Source: Liopterus haemorrhoidalis
Taxonomy: Eukaryota > Arthropoda > Insecta > Coleoptera > Dytiscidae
DNA length: 64,000 nt
Direction: 5' to 3'
NCBI GenBank assembly: GCA_963971575.1
Contig: OZ020622.1
Location: forward strand, 33,138,301 to 33,202,300
Made by a program: the position numbers and the translations under genes. Positions 39,661-50,174 of this stretch are shown here, piece by piece (within the stretch, counting starts at the first letter, position 1; each line of letters begins with the position of its first letter). The notes under the pieces are model-generated. The model worked only from the letters and a program-made list of their open reading frames with translations, had not been told where the DNA came from and did no database searches.

Positions 39661-40249
39661 CGACTCCTAGCGAGTATGAGATCTTCCACCTCAAATATCA
39701 TACTTACACATTTTATATAATACACAGCGAAATGAACAATATACATCGAAAATAATTGCAATATTAATTATTAAAAATTATAATAAATATGAATATGTTC
39801 TCCTACAAGACAATGACAGCCACGATGATTGAATAATTCAGCGTGTGGCTGCTTTGTAAATAATTATTAATAAACGAGTTTAGGATGCATATATTAGATA
39901 TAAGATTTTCCTTGTTAATGTATAGATGCAAACTTATTAACTTCTAGACCTTCCGCTTCAGTTTAAATAAGAGTAATGCTAATTGCAATATTTTGTAGTC
40001 TTGATCGAGTTTCATAATTATGTTCTAGGATTTTTTTTTTTTTTTTTTCATTGTACAATACGGTTTGTTATTGCCATAACATAAATCTGGTTTATCCTGT
40101 ATATTTTAGAAAAATATTTTCCGTGGAAAATCGTATCAGTTTGCTGTACATAACCTTGATTATAATTTTTTGCAATCTGAATATATTATCTAATATAAAT
40201 ATTGTAGCGTATTTTATTTATCAATTTACGTTATTTATCAATTTATCAT
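39661..40249. other. Unassigned AT-rich stretch
   Basis: T19 run at 40030-40049, which may be a poly(A) tail of a minus-strand insertion, but no element is recognisable next to it. Confidence 0.3.
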
Positions 40250-40514
40250 TGAACGGTCATTTGGAGTTTTGAAACGAAGGTTTCCATGTTTGTCAGTTGG
40301 ACTACGCTTAAAAAAGGCGACTTCTTTAGCTGTTATTGTAGCTTGTTTGGTGTTACATAATATAGCAATACTGTTAAATGATGAAGAACCACCAGTTGAC
40401 CATCAAGTCCCAATACCAGCAGATGCTTTTGATGCTATTCCTCTCGGATCCAACATGAATTTAATAAATCATGCATCCGCAAGATTAGCACTTATTAACA
40501 CAATTTTTACATAA
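40250..40514 (+). pseudogene. PIF/Harbinger transposase C-terminus (second family)
   Basis: Open to TAA at 40512-40514 with IERSFGVLKRRFPCLSVGLR, then SLAVIVACLVLHNIAILLND. E-R-x-F-G-x-L-K-R-R-F and A-C-x-V-L-H-N-I are the end of the DDE_4 domain, with the third catalytic residue (E) in IERSF. The first part of the gene is absent, and upstream sequence is not coding. It pairs with the Myb-like gene on the opposite strand at 40828-41870, as in intact elements. Confidence 0.75.
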
Positions 40515-40827
40515 AATTGAAAATAGATTTAAAAATAGGAAAAATTTAAATTTACAATTATGTTTTACAGTCTTTATATTTATAATATTGCTACATGTAT
40601 GTACCTACCTAATAAACTTAATAAACATGTTTATAAAAATATCTATCTGTAATATCATAATATAATATAATGTATAAAATATATAATTAATATTATTAAA
40701 GCTATAATATTGCATTAGTTTTTGTTTTTTTTGTTTATTTTTTTAAATTTTGGACTTTTTAAATTTTAAAACTTGGATACTAATTCTAATGTTTTAAATG
40801 TATCCTATAATCAAGAAATATTTATAA

Positions 40828-41870
40828 CAATTCTAATTGTTTTTTCTTTAAGTTTTCTTCTAACTTTAATATTTTCATACGCATTTCATGCTCTTCATTT
40901 TAATTTTTTATTTGTAGTTCCACTAACTCCAGTTTTTTAGTGTTATATTTTTTAATAACATCTGTATCAGTTTCCAATTTTCTTTTTTTTTCTTTTGGGT
41001 ATTTCGTTAGTTGATTCATAATTGATTCTCGGTGTCTTTTGGGTGTCTTCAGTTTTTCAGTTTCTTGTGAATTACTTACTTCCTCTATTTCTTCACTTAC
41101 ATCCTCATGTTGCATTTGGAGGGTTTGGTTTTCTTTATCTACGAATAATAAATAATATATATATATATAGTGGTATTGGTTTAGGTCTTAAACCATCCTC
41201 CGCTAGGTACTGCACTTCAGGCTTACCACAAGGCTTATATATATATATTTCTTTTTATTTTAAAATTTACCTTTAAAATAAATGGCGGCATCGTCATATG
41301 GATTAGGTAGGGGTGCCACCTCGTCAGCACACATTTCTAAAACCATACAGTCCAGATCGGTTGTTCTTTGACTGAATGTCCCTCCTCCCGTTCGCACTGA
41401 TTCAGTCGGCGACAGATAATAGTTGTCATTTTATTATATTTAATACTAAGAATATTTAGTAATTCTAGAAGAATATACTTTATCAAAACTTTTATTTCGT
41501 TTTGCAACATTTTTTATTTCTTTAAAGATATCTTCTACTTCAATATTTGAAGTCTGCGTTTACGTAATGAGGACAAATCTTAACCTAAATATACTTACTC
41601 TCTGGTCGGCTACTTTCATTTTCCCTATTCTTTTCATGTTGCTATACAAGCATGTTAAATTGCTTGGGTCCCGAGATCTATAACTAAAGCTGTTATACTC
41701 TTTGGCAATAACACTCCAGCATTCCTTCTTTTTTTTTAATAGTCACCCCATCTGATTTTTTATTTTCTATTATATGCTTATATTTTTCAATAATACATAG
41801 CAAATCTTGCTTTTCCCGTTCTGTATAATTGCAGCCACGGTTTTTTGAAGTAATTGCCATATTTGGATGA
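40828..41870 (-). pseudogene. Myb/SANT-like protein of the second Harbinger family
   Basis: Minus strand: MAITSKNRGCNYTEREKQDL, then CIIEKYKHIIENKKSDGVTI and ECWSVIAKEYNSFS (41865-41690), a broken middle, VRTGGGTFSQRTTDLDCMVL and VAPLPNPYDDAAIYF (41400-41275), then a short intron-like or repeat insertion (41145-41260), and MQHEDVSEEIEEVSNSQETE with a basic C-terminal coiled coil (41115-40860). The order of Myb/SANT domain, TGGG segment and coiled coil fits the Harbinger partner protein. Stops in the middle part. Confidence 0.65.
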
Positions 41871-41882
41871 CTAAAATATTAA

Positions 41883-42235
41883 ATTAATTAGTAATTTATA
41901 TAGTATGTGTTACAATTATACTTACATGCACTTTTTATTATTACACAACTACAAACTTCTTTTTAAACACAATATTATTATTATTTATTTACAATAACAA
42001 AAACATTACATGTAAATATAACCTTTTAATTGACGTTTGACATCGTAGTGAAGTTGGCACTCATACCAACGTTCTGAAAAAAATTGACAAATTCCATACA
42101 GCACGAGAATTAGTTAACATGATGTTAAAAAACATCTGTTTGCTTTGTGAAACTGTGTTAAATTTTAACTTCGTCTTATTTTAAACATCGTGTTAGCTAA
42201 CACATGATTTAGCATTTCTTTATGAAACCGGGCAT
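41883..42235. mobile_element. Right terminal region of the second Harbinger element
   Basis: Contains tandem AACATGATGTTAAAAAACAT-like and CGTGTTAGCTAACACATG palindromic sequences and ends CTTTATGAAACCGGGCA followed by TAA at 42234-42236, consistent with a Harbinger terminus and TWA duplication. The left terminus was not found. Confidence 0.5.
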
Positions 42236-42608
42236 AAGAATAAGGAAATTATTCCTTGTTCTTTTTTGTTGAAAATAATCCTTGAATACTAGTTCCTAAA
42301 GCTAGCTTGGTAGCTTCCAAACTGGCCTTCATTGTTTTTAAATGTTTTTTGGCAATTAATAATTCTTCAGTATGTATTTTCAAATATTCAATTTCTGAAC
42401 CTAGTTTATTTGAATTTTTTATAGACTTATTTTTTGTAATTTCGGTTATTAATGCTCGTTTATCATTTGATTCACTATAAATTATAGGATTATTTTCAAA
42501 AATCATTTTTCACAATTCTTGTTAAGTGCTCTGCACAATAAAAGAATGTGTTTACACATGTTCCATTGTACACTATTATCGATACAAGTGCAAATAGAAT
42601 AATGTATG

Positions 42609-42859
42609 CAGTGACGGATTATCGCCTTAGACAAAAAAGACATTTGTCTTGGGCCCGTAAATTTCAAGGGCCCGGATTTGGGTGGTGAGGACCTTTTTTT
42701 TTTTGCTTTTCACTTGGATTTGGGAGGTGAAGTCCTTTTTTTTTCTCTTCACTTGGATTTGGGAGGTAAGGACCTTTTTTTGTTTTTTTAAAAAAAACAT
42801 TGTTGAGGGCCCGTAAATTAAAAATGTCTTGGGCCCGGCGAAGGCTTAGTCCGCCACTG
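42609..42859. mobile_element. hAT MITE, 251 bp, with internal tandem repeats
   Basis: Flanked by a perfect 8-bp duplication AATGTATG (42601-42608 and 42860-42867). Ends CAGTGACGGATTA and its imperfect complement TAGTCCGCCACTG. Three tandem units of about 41 bp each start GGATTTGGG (42673, about 42715, about 42757). Confidence 0.92.
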
Positions 42860-43517
42860 AATGTATGCAACGTGGCATCGCAAATTACATTTGCATTCTC
42901 TAAAATTTTCTTTAATGGAATAATAATTTGTACAGTTACTAGAAGACACACACCATCTATTTTCATCTTCCACAATAAAATCGTTACTTATTTGCAAACT
43001 AATTTTATGACGTTTTCGAAGATCAGATAATTCTTTTGTTATTTTACATAAAATAATTCATAATCATACAATCGGTCTCGAAGCATTTTGTCAAGTATTT
43101 TACTGTCTTTGCAAATGAAATGCACATATTTAAGAGTTCTATGTATCCTTTCTAAATGCATATTAGTGTTCAAGCCGCAATATATTCTGTAGCAATATGC
43201 CCATAATTCAACTTTATTTTAATAATATTTTTTTTTAAATATTTTCCTAACTCTAAGGGGTTTGGGTCTTGCAACACATTTTTTATGGCTTGATCGATCA
43301 TTATTTTAAACGCTTGTTCTTCAGTCTCTTCTTGCAAAGTTCCTAAAATTTTATGCATTTCAATTTCCTTTTCCTTAGAATTAATTTTGTTTAAATTTTT
43401 TCGCCCAGCATGGTCGACATGCCAGGAACAATATAAGCGCCCTTAGATCTAGCTATTAATTTAATAAACGCTGCCATATCCATTAAAACTTTTTGAGGCA
43501 ACTCTTTTCTTTAACAG

Positions 43518-43569
43518 ACGCAAATAGCCTTTGTTGCTGTGCGCCAAAAATGTTAACTAACTAACTAAT
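43518..43569 (+). mobile_element. 52-bp retrotransposed 3' tail of the I-clade LINE
   Basis: ACGCAAATAGCC... to TAAC repeats, truncated within the hairpin stem. A perfect 13-bp duplication TTTTCTTTAACAG flanks it (43505-43517 and 43570-43582). The target was MULE copy 2. Confidence 0.9.
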
Positions 43570-43924
43570 TTTTCTTTAACAGCAGTAAAAAAAAATCTTT
43601 AATACTTCTTCGTCGCAGCGATATCTAATTAAAAACGTGCAAAGAAATCTTTGGCGTAAGTCATCCAGAACTAATAATGTTATCAACTCAAAATTATATT
43701 TAATTCATGGGTTCCATCTACATAGATTACATCCGTACCGTATTTTTTTTTTGTATTTCAGCTTGAGCATCGTTCATTGTAATTAGAACAAAACCTTCTG
43801 ATTTGAATTCAGAATGATCACAAACAGTTTGCCCTTGTTTCTTATAAAATAAGACACAAGAATTGAACCCATGCATATCAGGTACCCAAGCTGTTATTGT
43901 AGAATTAACTGCATTATTTTCGTG

Positions 43925-45619
43925 CCTTTTTGCATGGCAATTTAAGGACATTATACAAAACATTATAAAATTCGTCCAAGGCATGGTTAACAACATCGTA
44001 ATCTCTGAGAAAACTCCAGTTAACTTGGCTGAGTTCATTATATAATTTCAAGAAATCAGCTTTTTTAAAATTATATCCTTTGTCATTTTCAGACTCTTGT
44101 TTCACCACAAAACAAGTGTATTTATTGCGTATAGTAAGTGCTGGGTGATATTTGTCTTCAAGTAATAGAGGATCATAGTTTTTTTCTACACTCACACTTG
44201 CAATATTTATCAAGACTAGATCGAAAGTTTTATTATATGCATTACATATGTTATTAGAATTTCGCAAACCATAAAAACTAATGTTATTGGCAACTTCTGC
44301 TGCCGTGCTATCGCACCGATTAATATAATCGGAAATACCAACATTGAAATCCCCAATTATTGCACTGATCAGCTGTTGATTTTGGTGGTTAATAAACACA
44401 TGATATAAACATTGTCGTTCTATCGTCATACAGTTTGATCAGTTCATACTCGAGAGAGGTTACATTATTCGTTAGGTTTATAGATTTCCAACGTGAATGG
44501 ACTGCTACCAGAACACCTCCGCCCTACCGTCTTGCCGGTCTGAATGATGACAGACGTATCTAACATCAAACAGTTCTCTGTTATATATACTTTCGTGTAG
44601 CCATGTTTCAGTAAATGCAATTACGTCATAATCAGAAGCAAGAACGTTAGGATAGAGCATATGCGTTTTGGTTCGAAGTCCGCGTACATTCTGGTAATAC
44701 AAAGACATTTGTTTATTCAGTTACACCTGATTTTAATACACTCATTGCATTTTCTTTACACCATTTTTCAATTGCACTTGTATCACTCTCACTATTTGCA
44801 TTCACTGCCGGGGAGCGTTCACTTTCACGCACGTAGATTCTTCCATTCCTGGTCCATACATACATAACTTCTTCCATTGCAGGTTGTTCTCAACTTCTGG
44901 GCAGCTGCTAGCAGGGATCGACGACGCTGTGTCAAGTTTTCGTTGACGTTGACATTGCTGGGTACGCCTTGGTAACCGAGTTCCTTGGTACTCAGGATTC
45001 TTTTAACTTTCCGGCATCTAAGGAAGTTGATTTTATCGAAGTTTCGCACGAACTTGATTACAATGACTCTGGTGGTGAGAGATGCCGGATTATTGCGCCC
45101 AATTCAATGGCAGTTATCAATCATTTCTGGTCGAATATCCATTCCCATGGCGCAGCCTATTTTAATAACCTCTGCCGTGGTATTTTCGCCGGACGACTCG
45201 GTTACACCATGCACTCTCTACGCATTTGCGCCTGCTATACTGCTGTTGGTCATCGAGCTCCACCTTCAATTCCTCGTTTTCCTCCTTCACTCTTTTATTT
45301 TCTTCCTCCACACTTCTCAGCCTCGTTAGTAGAGTGTTATTTGTCTCGCTGACTGTTTCACGCAGCCTTATATTCTCTGCCAACATGGACCTAAGTGAGA
45401 TGGCAATGTCGGCTAGGGGAAGATCTGCTGCCTCTCTCTGCGCCGTCTTATATCCAGTACACTTCCAGTCCAGAATTTCGTGCGTTACTTTCATGTCTGT
45501 GTATTGGACTACAGACACCTGAACACAGTCTATGTGAAAGACACCTTTCCAGGAGCTTGAGCACATTAGTTTATCGCCATGATTGTCGATCTCTTAGAAC
45601 AACCTTGGCAAACAGACAT
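43925..45619 (-). pseudogene. CR1-like LINE, 5' half (ORF1 and endonuclease)
   Basis: ORF1 starts at ATG 45619: CQGCSK, a frameshift, then CSSSWKGVFHIDCVQVS, a PHD-like finger; then a coiled coil (LRETVSETNNTLLTRLRSVE ...) and a C-terminal part VNVNENLTQRRRSLLAAAQK to 44825. ORF2 begins MSLYYQNVRGLRTKTHML (44708; catalytic Asn), DVIAFTETWLHES (Glu), then after a break SAIIGDFNVGISDY and DKYHPALTIRNKY (44350-44130). The plan equals that of the LINE at 55860-60030. The RT half is missing: the sequence passes into MULE copy 2 near 43925. Loss of the 3' half is not the usual LINE truncation and points to recombination. Confidence 0.75.
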
Positions 45620-45640
45620 TTTAAGATTGGTATGATGTAG

Positions 45641-45792
45641 GTGTATGCAGATAGAATCGCGCATATTACTTTGTTTAAAACAGTCAACTAACAAGGTAAC
45701 GGACAGGAATAATTTTGCACAGGATGGATATTTTGGATTAACGATTTTTTTTTTTTAAATAAAACGTTTTTTTCAACAAATTTCTTGTTTCA
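45641..45792. other. Unassigned
   Basis: No feature seen. Confidence 0.3.
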
Positions 45793-46155
45793 GATTTGTC
45801 TGTGTTACACATTTTAACTGAATGTGTACAGTTTGAGGATGTCAGAGAGAGGTTAGGCCCGTGCTATGACCTGCTTTAGGTGACGACACAGTACTCATGC
45901 ACAGGCTGATACTCTTCCTGAGAGAATCGAACTTACTGTTTTATGTTTGAGGTCTTCCACCTTTTTTAATGTGTTTTATTATTAGACTGTGATATTGGAT
46001 GGTAACCCCTTTACAGCCTCTTACCATCACCCTAAGTCTGTTCAATTTTTCCAACAGACCTTATATTCTATTTACTTGTGTTTGTCGGTGCAAGATTTCT
46101 TTTATTGAGTAGGCGAATTTTTATTGATTTTTTTTATATTTATTTATAGTTTAAT
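45793..46155 (+). mobile_element. I-clade LINE fragment, lacking both ends
   Basis: Matches 25313-25690: end of ORF2 (with a 9-bp coding deletion at about 45872) and most of the 3' UTR, stopping before the hairpin. The join to the env fragment at about 46155 and the missing tail show it was cut after insertion. Confidence 0.82.
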
Positions 46156-46696
46156 CAACGGCCAGTCCAACAACTGTCATTTCATTAAACTCCAAGTCAA
46201 CGACAACCATCTTAAAATCATCTCAGAAATCAACCAATATTTGGCAGTATTCCCTAAAAAGGAGAAGTTAGAAATCAAATGTAAAGAAGATGTAGAAATA
46301 AAAAAAATTCAGGGCATATATCTCATCAAAGAAGATAACTGCAAAATTATTTTCCGTAACGAAGAACTCCTGTTCCAAACCATCAGTCACGGACAGCCAA
46401 AGATAATTAATAGCCAAGGATTATCAATACAAGATCACCCTAAATCAAATTTTTCCATAAATCTGAAAACGCTAAAATTACAAGATCTACAATCCAATCC
46501 AATGCTGCCAATCGATGACGATCAAAAATTCTTCGATCCAAAAAATATTAATATATGGACAGTAATTCTATATCTCTGTCTCTTGAGTATCCTGACCTAC
46601 ATCACTACAAGATATATCGTTCAGCGGAATTCCAAGATAGGCCAACAACAACAGGAAGCAAACGTTATCAACCTTCCAGGAGAGGCTTCATTCTAA
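46156..46696 (+). pseudogene. Errantivirus-type env, C-terminal fragment
   Basis: An open frame to TAA at 46694-46696. It encodes an ectodomain part with alternating strands and a single hydrophobic membrane segment (IWTVILYLCLLSILTYITT), then a basic R-N-S-K turn and a short cytoplasmic tail ending LPGEASF. A C-terminal anchor just before a purine-rich tract and LTR-like sequence is the layout of gypsy-type errantivirus env genes, distant relatives of baculovirus F fusion proteins. The N-terminal signal, cleavage site and fusion segment are missing; the start is replaced by a LINE fragment. Inactive as it stands. Confidence 0.6.
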
Positions 46697-46890
46697 GAAC
46701 GGGGGAGTTACCTTCCGTATTATGATGACTCTGTGAGAAGCACGCCAGACAGTGTCATGTTAAAACCCCTGACCTTGCTAAATATGTTAAGATTATAAAA
46801 GACCATTTTTATGTATTATATTCTTTCTGGTATTTGACATAAAACTATGTACTACTAATATTTTAACTTGTAATATTAAAATAAATCCTT
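46697..46890 (+). mobile_element. Possible errantivirus 3' LTR start
   Basis: Right after env comes a polypurine-like AAGAACGGGGGAG and then AGTTACC at 46710. Errantivirus LTRs characteristically begin AGTTA after the polypurine tract. TATAAAAGACC lies at about 46794 and AATAAA at about 46881. The right border is unclear. Confidence 0.5.
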
Positions 46891-47905
46891 TTTAAAAAGA
46901 ACTCCAGTAACGACAAATATTATTTACATTAATTGATATTCTATTTAACTTTTCAAATTTTGGTATCTGATTAACAGTCATCGGCATAGTAATTTTGTCT
47001 AAATTTAATACATCATAACTTGGTCTGCATTTTCTTACAATTTTTTTTTTTGTTCTAAGATACATAAAGAGGCCGTTACACACCAAGCAAAACAAGCGTT
47101 GTCCTTATTTTGAACGTTGATGCATGCCTTTTTATCCTTAATTTGTTTTGGGAGTTGCATATATGTTGAAGCCAGCAATGGTGCGTGTTTATTAAAACTT
47201 AAACTGAAATTAATTATTTGCGACAGTGCCCAACCACTATCTTTTTTCTAAAAACAAATAAAAAATATTAAAAAACTGTTTATAAATTTCTTTAAAAGTA
47301 TATATAACATACTTGACACTCCTCTAGATTTGTAAGTATAATATCCAAAATGTTATCGTGAAACCATTGTATTATATTTGTAGTTTCATCAAAAAACGCA
47401 GCTTTTGTAATAAAATGTTTGTATTCCTCAATTTCTAAATTATTTAATTTTCTTATAAATTTGCAACAAAAATTTGAATGAATTTTTATAAATTTATAAA
47501 GTTTAAAAAAAATTTAATATGTTTTTTAAGTAACAGTAAACAATCTTCTAAAAACAATTTTGGATCTTTGTGTTTAATATTAATAATAGCTGAAGTTTTT
47601 ATTCTATTGTTAAAAGCCAATTCACAATCTATCCATTTTACAGCTTGTATTTGCTTATTCTTTTTCTTGTTCTTAGTTTGAAGTCCACTTCCTTTTGCTA
47701 TTTTATTAATTTTTAGTGATGATCGATATCCATACATTTTCGTTAAAGCGCTCACCAAACTATTATTCACAGAAATTTTTGATTTATTATTTTGATATAT
47801 TAGTTTTTTTAACAACTTTATATTTTTATTACACATTTTTAAATAACGTTTGATCTCATTTAAATCAAGATTGGACATTATTATTTTGTCCATCGTTGAT
47901 ATCAT
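46890..47905 (-). pseudogene. Protein linked elsewhere to DNA polymerase B-type elements
   Basis: Minus strand: a 139-codon frame (47905-47486) with KWIDCELAFNNRIKTSAIIN and IKHKDPKLFLEDCLLLLKK, then after a small shift sequence to about 47313, a GTATGT donor, a TTTTTAG acceptor at about 47247 and DSGWALSQIINFSLSFNKHA, LPKQIKDKKACINVQNKDN and, after a frameshift, NLDKITMPMTVNQIPKFEKL. I recall this combination (EER/KDSGW, K-K-A-x-I-N-V-Q-N-x-D-x-x-C-F-x-W) from large insect proteins that also carry endonuclease VII or polymerase B domains further on. That link is from memory and unproven here. The downstream part is missing. Confidence 0.5.
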
Positions 47906-48690
47906 TGTGAAGTCATTTTTATTCTTTGCAGACTGTTATGAAAAATAAAAGCAAAGCAGGTATATTTATATAGGTATCACCTAGTTGTTTTTTTTTATCA
48001 CGTGATATAAATATAACCCCCACCACTTTTAAAAAATATAATGAAAGAATTCCAAAAGTATTTTAATTTTTTAATAAACATAATTAAAATATAATTGAAT
48101 TTAAATTTATTTCGATTAAAATATAGTTAAATATTTTATATCTTTATATATTAGGTAATTATATATATTATTAAAACTGAGAACTTACCTTATATATATG
48201 GTCCCTGAGCCTTGGTAATCTATTTCATATTATTTATTGAAATATTTAGAAAGGAATTATTCATTTTACATTGTTTTGAGAAAAATTGAAAAAACTGGAA
48301 AAATATATATGTTTAAAATGCTGTAATATTCTATTCAGACAGCTCTCTCAAAACTCAAAACCATGAAAAAGAACATGTAAGAGGCAAAAATGAAAAATCA
48401 TTAAACTCAAATACTTTATATTAATTATTATTGTATTGACATAAAATATACATAGAATTTTTTTTTAAACATACACTTATTAATAACATATTAACAGATA
48501 AATCATCATTAAACAATAAACATGTATTAGGATTCTACATCAGAAGAATATTTTTATTATTAGAATTACGCATAAGTTCATAGGAAGTGTGCTTTGGGAA
48601 GCACCCTTGTCTTGGTGAAAAATAGTGTTATTAACTTACACATAAACCTAAGAATTATTGTAAAAACATAGTTTATACATAGGTAATTAC
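47906..48690. other. Unassigned AT-rich stretch between two minus-strand genes
   Basis: No coding frame seen. Very AT-rich. Confidence 0.3.
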
Positions 48691-48691
48691 A

Positions 48692-49680
48692 TTATATTAA
48701 TAATTGTAAACAGACAAAAATAAGCATATAATAAATTGTAAACATTTTATTATGATTCAGTATCAGAAGAAGATGAAAATTCATCACACAAAAGATTTGA
48801 TGAAAGTGTTGGCAAAAAACAAATTCATAAAAATACATTTTTTCATTATGATCTCCTGTTTGTTCAAAAGTTATGCTAAATAAAAAATTATTACTCTTAC
48901 TACATTTTAATAGGTGTAAAATATATACTAAATTGTAATGACAAGAATTTTTTTGTGAAAAAAAAGTATTTCCCTGATTATGAATGTCTTTTTCACATAA
49001 CGTACAATAAACATAAGCTTGATCATATATTTTGTAAATTATATCGAGAGAAAAATGTATGCACATGGGAACAGTGGCGGATTTAGGTCAGTTAAGGCCC
49101 CGGGCGCAGTAAGAATATTGGGCCCCTCAATTAGAAAAAAGTGTAAAATTAGGTTTTTGCGGGGCCCTTTAGAGGTCGGGGCCCAGGGCGCGCGCCCGCT
49201 GCGCCCGCCGTTAAATCCGCTTCTGCATGGGAACATTTATTAAATCACTAATTGTCACAATGGAATTTAACACATTATCACCACTTTCTTCTTGTTCTTC
49301 CAGATCTAAATTTAGAGTACACATGTTTTTAATCTGATATTTCATCGAAGTTAAGTTTTCTTTTTTGAATGTTTCCTTTTCTTTTATCTGCAGTTTTCTT
49401 TTTAAATTTTAGTGATGTGTAGTTGCTTCCTTCGTTTTTGTATATAACAAAGGAAGATTTTTTTAATTCTTCAAATGCTTCATTGCTAATATTAGCAAAT
49501 ATTTTTGGCAAAAATACTTTGAATTCGTTGCTCACTGTTACTATTATAGATTTCCCATATTCTGAATGTTCAAAATATTTTGCTTCAGTTATGTATGTAA
49601 TCTAAATGAAGAATACTTCATTTATATTTAATTCACTAAGTTTTTTATAATTGAGATCACCTACTATATTCTATTCGTCC
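48692..49680 (-). pseudogene. OB-fold-like small protein, split by a hAT MITE
   Basis: Read on the minus strand: NYKKLSELNINEVFFI, one stop, ITYITEAKYFEHSEYGKSII (about 49600-49560), VTVSNEFKVFLPKIFANISN (49550-49490) and KKTADKRKGNIQKRKLNFDE. A short N-terminal L-x-x-L segment, a K-Y/F-G strand and F-K-V-F-L-P-K resemble small single-stranded DNA-binding-like proteins of insect virus-like elements; that is an impression and not a proven match. After a frame change an acidic linker and a Cys/His segment (CTLCEKDIHNQ) continue to 48692. A hAT MITE at 49072-49225 interrupts it; the frame is open on both sides of the target duplication. Confidence 0.4.
49072..49225. mobile_element. hAT MITE, 154 bp
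   Basis: Perfect 8-bp duplication CATGGGAA at 49064-49071 and 49226-49233. Ends CAGTGGCGGATTTA and TAAATCCGCTTCTG. The middle has GC-rich GGGCCC-type and GGGCGCGCGCCC-type palindromes. Related by ends and GGGCCC motifs to the MITE at 42609-42859. Confidence 0.92.
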
Positions 49681-50091
49681 ATAACTAATATTAATTATAT
49701 TAGTTGATTTGATCTTCGTGGAGGAAATTTAATATATACAGAATATTCTATAAAATTTATATTTTTATATTCACGGAATGAAAGGAGAAGGGGAAGATAA
49801 CAAATATTACAAAAAAATAATATATTTTGTATTTTTAAGAAAACAATATTATCAAATGTTCTATCTGTTATTTGAAAAATAGTTTCAACATGTATCACTT
49901 ATTTTTACCACAAAACTGTTACTGTGGTTACTTAAAATATAAAAAATACTGATATTTTTCACATATCATAAAAATATATTAATTTAATCAATAATGTTTT
50001 GTTTTTTTGTTATTACTGTTACTTAAAAATGATATTATTGTTACACTTGTTGGAGAAATTATACAATGGAAGAAATTTTGATTTCAAGTAA
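49681..50091. other. Unassigned AT-rich stretch
   Basis: No feature seen. Confidence 0.3.
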
Positions 50092-50174
50092 TAATAATAA
50101 TATATATATATATATCTGAAAAAAACCATCTACCACGGAGTGGTGTAGGTTATTCTACAATTTCATGTTCCATA

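Larger units (their letters stand above)
42249..43925 (-). pseudogene. MULE transposase, copy 2 (related to copy 1)
   Basis: Minus strand: AWVPDMHGFNSCVLFYKKQG then VLITMNDAQAEIQKK and a D-V-I-Y-V-D-G-T-H strand (43900-43700), further core pieces near 43480-43400 (HVDHAG-like), ILGTLQEETEEQAFKIMIDQ (43350-43290), and the tail LLIAKKHLKTMKASLEATKL (42370-42300), which matches LLIAKNHWKSM of copy 1. Interrupted by a hAT MITE (42609-42859), a LINE tail (43518-43569) and many frameshifts. It abuts the CR1-like LINE fragment near 43925. Confidence 0.7.
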
